Below, piece by piece: positions 19,347 to 20,678 of a stretch of DNA of 20,678 nucleotides. A program made the translations under genes and the position numbers. The notes beneath the pieces are model-generated. The model was given only the letters and a program-made list of their open reading frames with translations, searched no databases and had not been told where the DNA came from. Within the stretch, counting starts at the first letter, position 1. Each line of letters starts with the position of its first letter. Origin of the DNA: JANMEX01 sp031423755 (lineage in GTDB: Bacteria; Pseudomonadota; Alphaproteobacteria; Rhizobiales; Rhizobiaceae); NCBI GenBank assembly GCA_031423755.1, contig JANPGC010000063.1, forward strand, positions 1 to 20,678, read 5' to 3'.

Positions 19347-20678
19347 ATGAATAAGACAATTGCTTTTGATGAAATGCTGTCCGGCCCAAGCGGTGTGCGC
19401 CCCGCCTACTCCAGCTATGGCAACTGGCTGAACGGGCAGGAAAACAAGCACTTGCTGCAAAAGGCAACGGACGCGGAAAACGTGTTCCGGCGCACGGGCA
19501 TAACTTTTGGCGTCTATGGCGATGAACAGGCCGATGAGCGCTTGATCCCGTTCGATATCGTCCCGCGCGTCATATCGGGATCGGAATGGCGGCGGCTGGC
19601 GCAGGGCATTGAGCAGCGCGTGATCGCGATCAACGCATTCCTCGATGACATTTATCATCGCCAGGAAATCATCAAGGCGGGGCGCATTCCCGTTGAGCTG
19701 ATCGCCCAGAACGAGGCATTCCTGCCGGAGATGATCGGTTTCCGCCCGCCCGCAGGCGTTTATACGCACATTATCGGCATAGACATTGTCCGCACCGGCG
19801 AGAATGATTTCTTCGTGCTGGAGGACAATGCCCGCACGCCGTCCGGCGTATCGTACATGCTGGAAAACCGCGAAACCATGTTGCAACTGTTTCCCGAACT
19901 GTTTCAGCAGATCAAGGTCCGCTCGGTTGAAGACTATCCAAAATTGCTGCGCAACTCTCTGGAGGCTGTGAAGCCCGCAGGCTGCAAGGGCAAGCCGACG
20001 ATCGCCGTGCTGACACCGGGCTCGTACAATTCGGCCTATTTCGAGCACGCTTTTCTGGCCGACCAGATGGGTGTCGAGCTGGTCGAAGGCTCGGATTTGA
20101 AAGTGATGGACGGCAAGGTGGTGATGCGCACCACGCAAGGTTTCCAGCCGATTGATGTGTTGTACCGGCGTGTCGATGACGCTTATCTTGATCCGTTGAC
20201 CTTCAATCCGCAGTCGACGCTCGGCGTTGCCGGCATTATGGACATCTACCGTGCCGGAAACATCACCATTGCAAACGCGCCGGGCACCGGCATTGCTGAT
20301 GACAAGGCGATCTATTCATACATGCCGGAAATCGTTGAGTTCTACACGGGTCGCCAATCGATCCTGCAGAATGTGCCGACATGGCGCTGCAGCGAGCCGG
20401 ACAGCCTGAAATATGTGCTGGAACACTTGGCCGAACTTGTGGTCAAGGAAGTGCACGGCTCGGGCGGCTACGGGATGCTGGTCGGACCGACATCGACCAA
20501 GGCCGAGCGCGAGACTTTTGCGCTGAAGCTCAAGGCCCGGCCGAAAAACTACATCGCCCAGCCGACGCTGGCGCTGTCGACTGTGCCGATCTTCACCGAA
20601 AAAGGTCTCGCCCCGCGCCATGTTGACCTGCGACCGTTTGTGCTGGTGTCGGACCAAATCCGCATCACGCCGGGTGGG
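19347..20678 (+). CDS. Circularly permuted ATP-grasp (type 2) protein, 5' part
   Basis: 444 codons are present with no stop; the gene runs off the right edge. CAGGG lies 6 nt before the ATG. The sequence matches the circularly permuted ATP-grasp family (DUF404/DUF407): FVLEDNARTPSGVSYMLENR (about 151-170) is the acidic metal/ATP motif, followed by DVLYRRVDDAYLDPL, NAPGTGIADDKAIY and the glycine-rich VHGSGGYGMLVGP. Such proteins usually sit with an alpha-E (DUF403) partner and a transglutaminase-like protein, and are thought to make a peptide-like product or modification. Those partners would lie beyond the window. It is probably complete apart from its carboxy end. Confidence 0.92.
   Translation, partial: MNKTIAFDEMLSGPSGVRPAYSSYGNWLNGQENKHLLQKATDAENVFRRTGITFGVYGDEQADERLIPFDIVPRVISGSEWRRLAQGIEQRVIAINAFLDDIYHRQEIIKAGRIPVELIAQNEAFLPEMIGFRPPAGVYTHIIGIDIVRTGENDFFVLEDNARTPSGVSYMLENRETMLQLFPELFQQIKVRSVEDYPKLLRNSLEAVKPAGCKGKPTIAVLTPGSYNSAYFEHAFLADQMGVELVEGSDLKVMDGKVVMRTTQGFQPIDVLYRRVDDAYLDPLTFNPQSTLGVAGIMDIYRAGNITIANAPGTGIADDKAIYSYMPEIVEFYTGRQSILQNVPTWRCSEPDSLKYVLEHLAELVVKEVHGSGGYGMLVGPTSTKAERETFALKLKARPKNYIAQPTLALSTVPIFTEKGLAPRHVDLRPFVLVSDQIRITPGG

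Noticed and set aside
19008..20138. Minus-strand frame opposite the ATP-grasp gene and the tRNA 3' end, including a possible 52-residue small protein from 19166
   Set aside because: It overlaps the tRNA-Val gene and the ATP-grasp coding region, has no ribosome site at either start and no family resemblance.

Overview
The window looks like chromosomal DNA of an alphaproteobacterium of the order Hyphomicrobiales (Rhizobiales), probably close to Phyllobacteriaceae/Brucellaceae. The protein types suggest this: a single-cysteine DksA, a CckA amino terminus, the YcjX/TIGR01620 pair, class II DAHP synthase, a thioredoxin-reductase-like ferredoxin-NADP reductase and a putidaredoxin-type ferredoxin. 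So does the gene order, and so do GC-rich genes with G/C-ending codons. The genus is an inference; no database was searched.

Layout. 1-283 is the start of cckA (minus strand, runs off the left edge). 480-1430 is a membrane-anchored FliO-domain protein with a long Pro/Ala tail. It converges on dksA (1483-1899, minus) across a hairpin. 2152-5276 holds three plus-strand genes: a SixA-like histidine phosphatase, the YcjX-type P-loop protein and its TIGR01620/DUF697 membrane partner. A small secreted protein (5465-6001) converges on folK and shares a CTAG with its stop codon. 5998-8212 is a minus-strand run relB-relE-folP-folB-folK, with a toxin-antitoxin module directly upstream of the folate genes. 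8317-9812 has ferredoxin reductase and a [2Fe-2S] ferredoxin, followed by an orphan Hpt protein (9902-10249). A 141-bp composite palindrome (10330-10470) abuts the stop codon of dgkA. Next come a GFA-family protein, a ParDE module with an operator-like palindrome, and a tiny exported Met-rich protein.

12540-14198 is the most unusual locus. A class II DAHP synthase (first shikimate-pathway enzyme) is continuous in frame with an amino-terminal Cro/C1 (XRE) helix-turn-helix domain. A perfect 7-bp inverted repeat lies between a predicted promoter and the upstream start codon. This is a candidate self-regulating enzyme.

14280-18881 contains a two-TM hypothetical protein, a DUF1059 protein, glutathione reductase (gor), a DUF2059 exported protein, rpiA and the divergent gph. 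A tRNA-Val(CAC) gene with a clear promoter follows. A 317-bp gene-free stretch then leads to a circularly permuted ATP-grasp gene that runs off the right edge.

Most genes are housekeeping: cell-cycle signalling, stringent response, folate, aromatic amino acids, redox and pentose phosphate. The accessory parts are the two toxin-antitoxin modules, the palindromic repeat and the XRE-DAHP synthase fusion.
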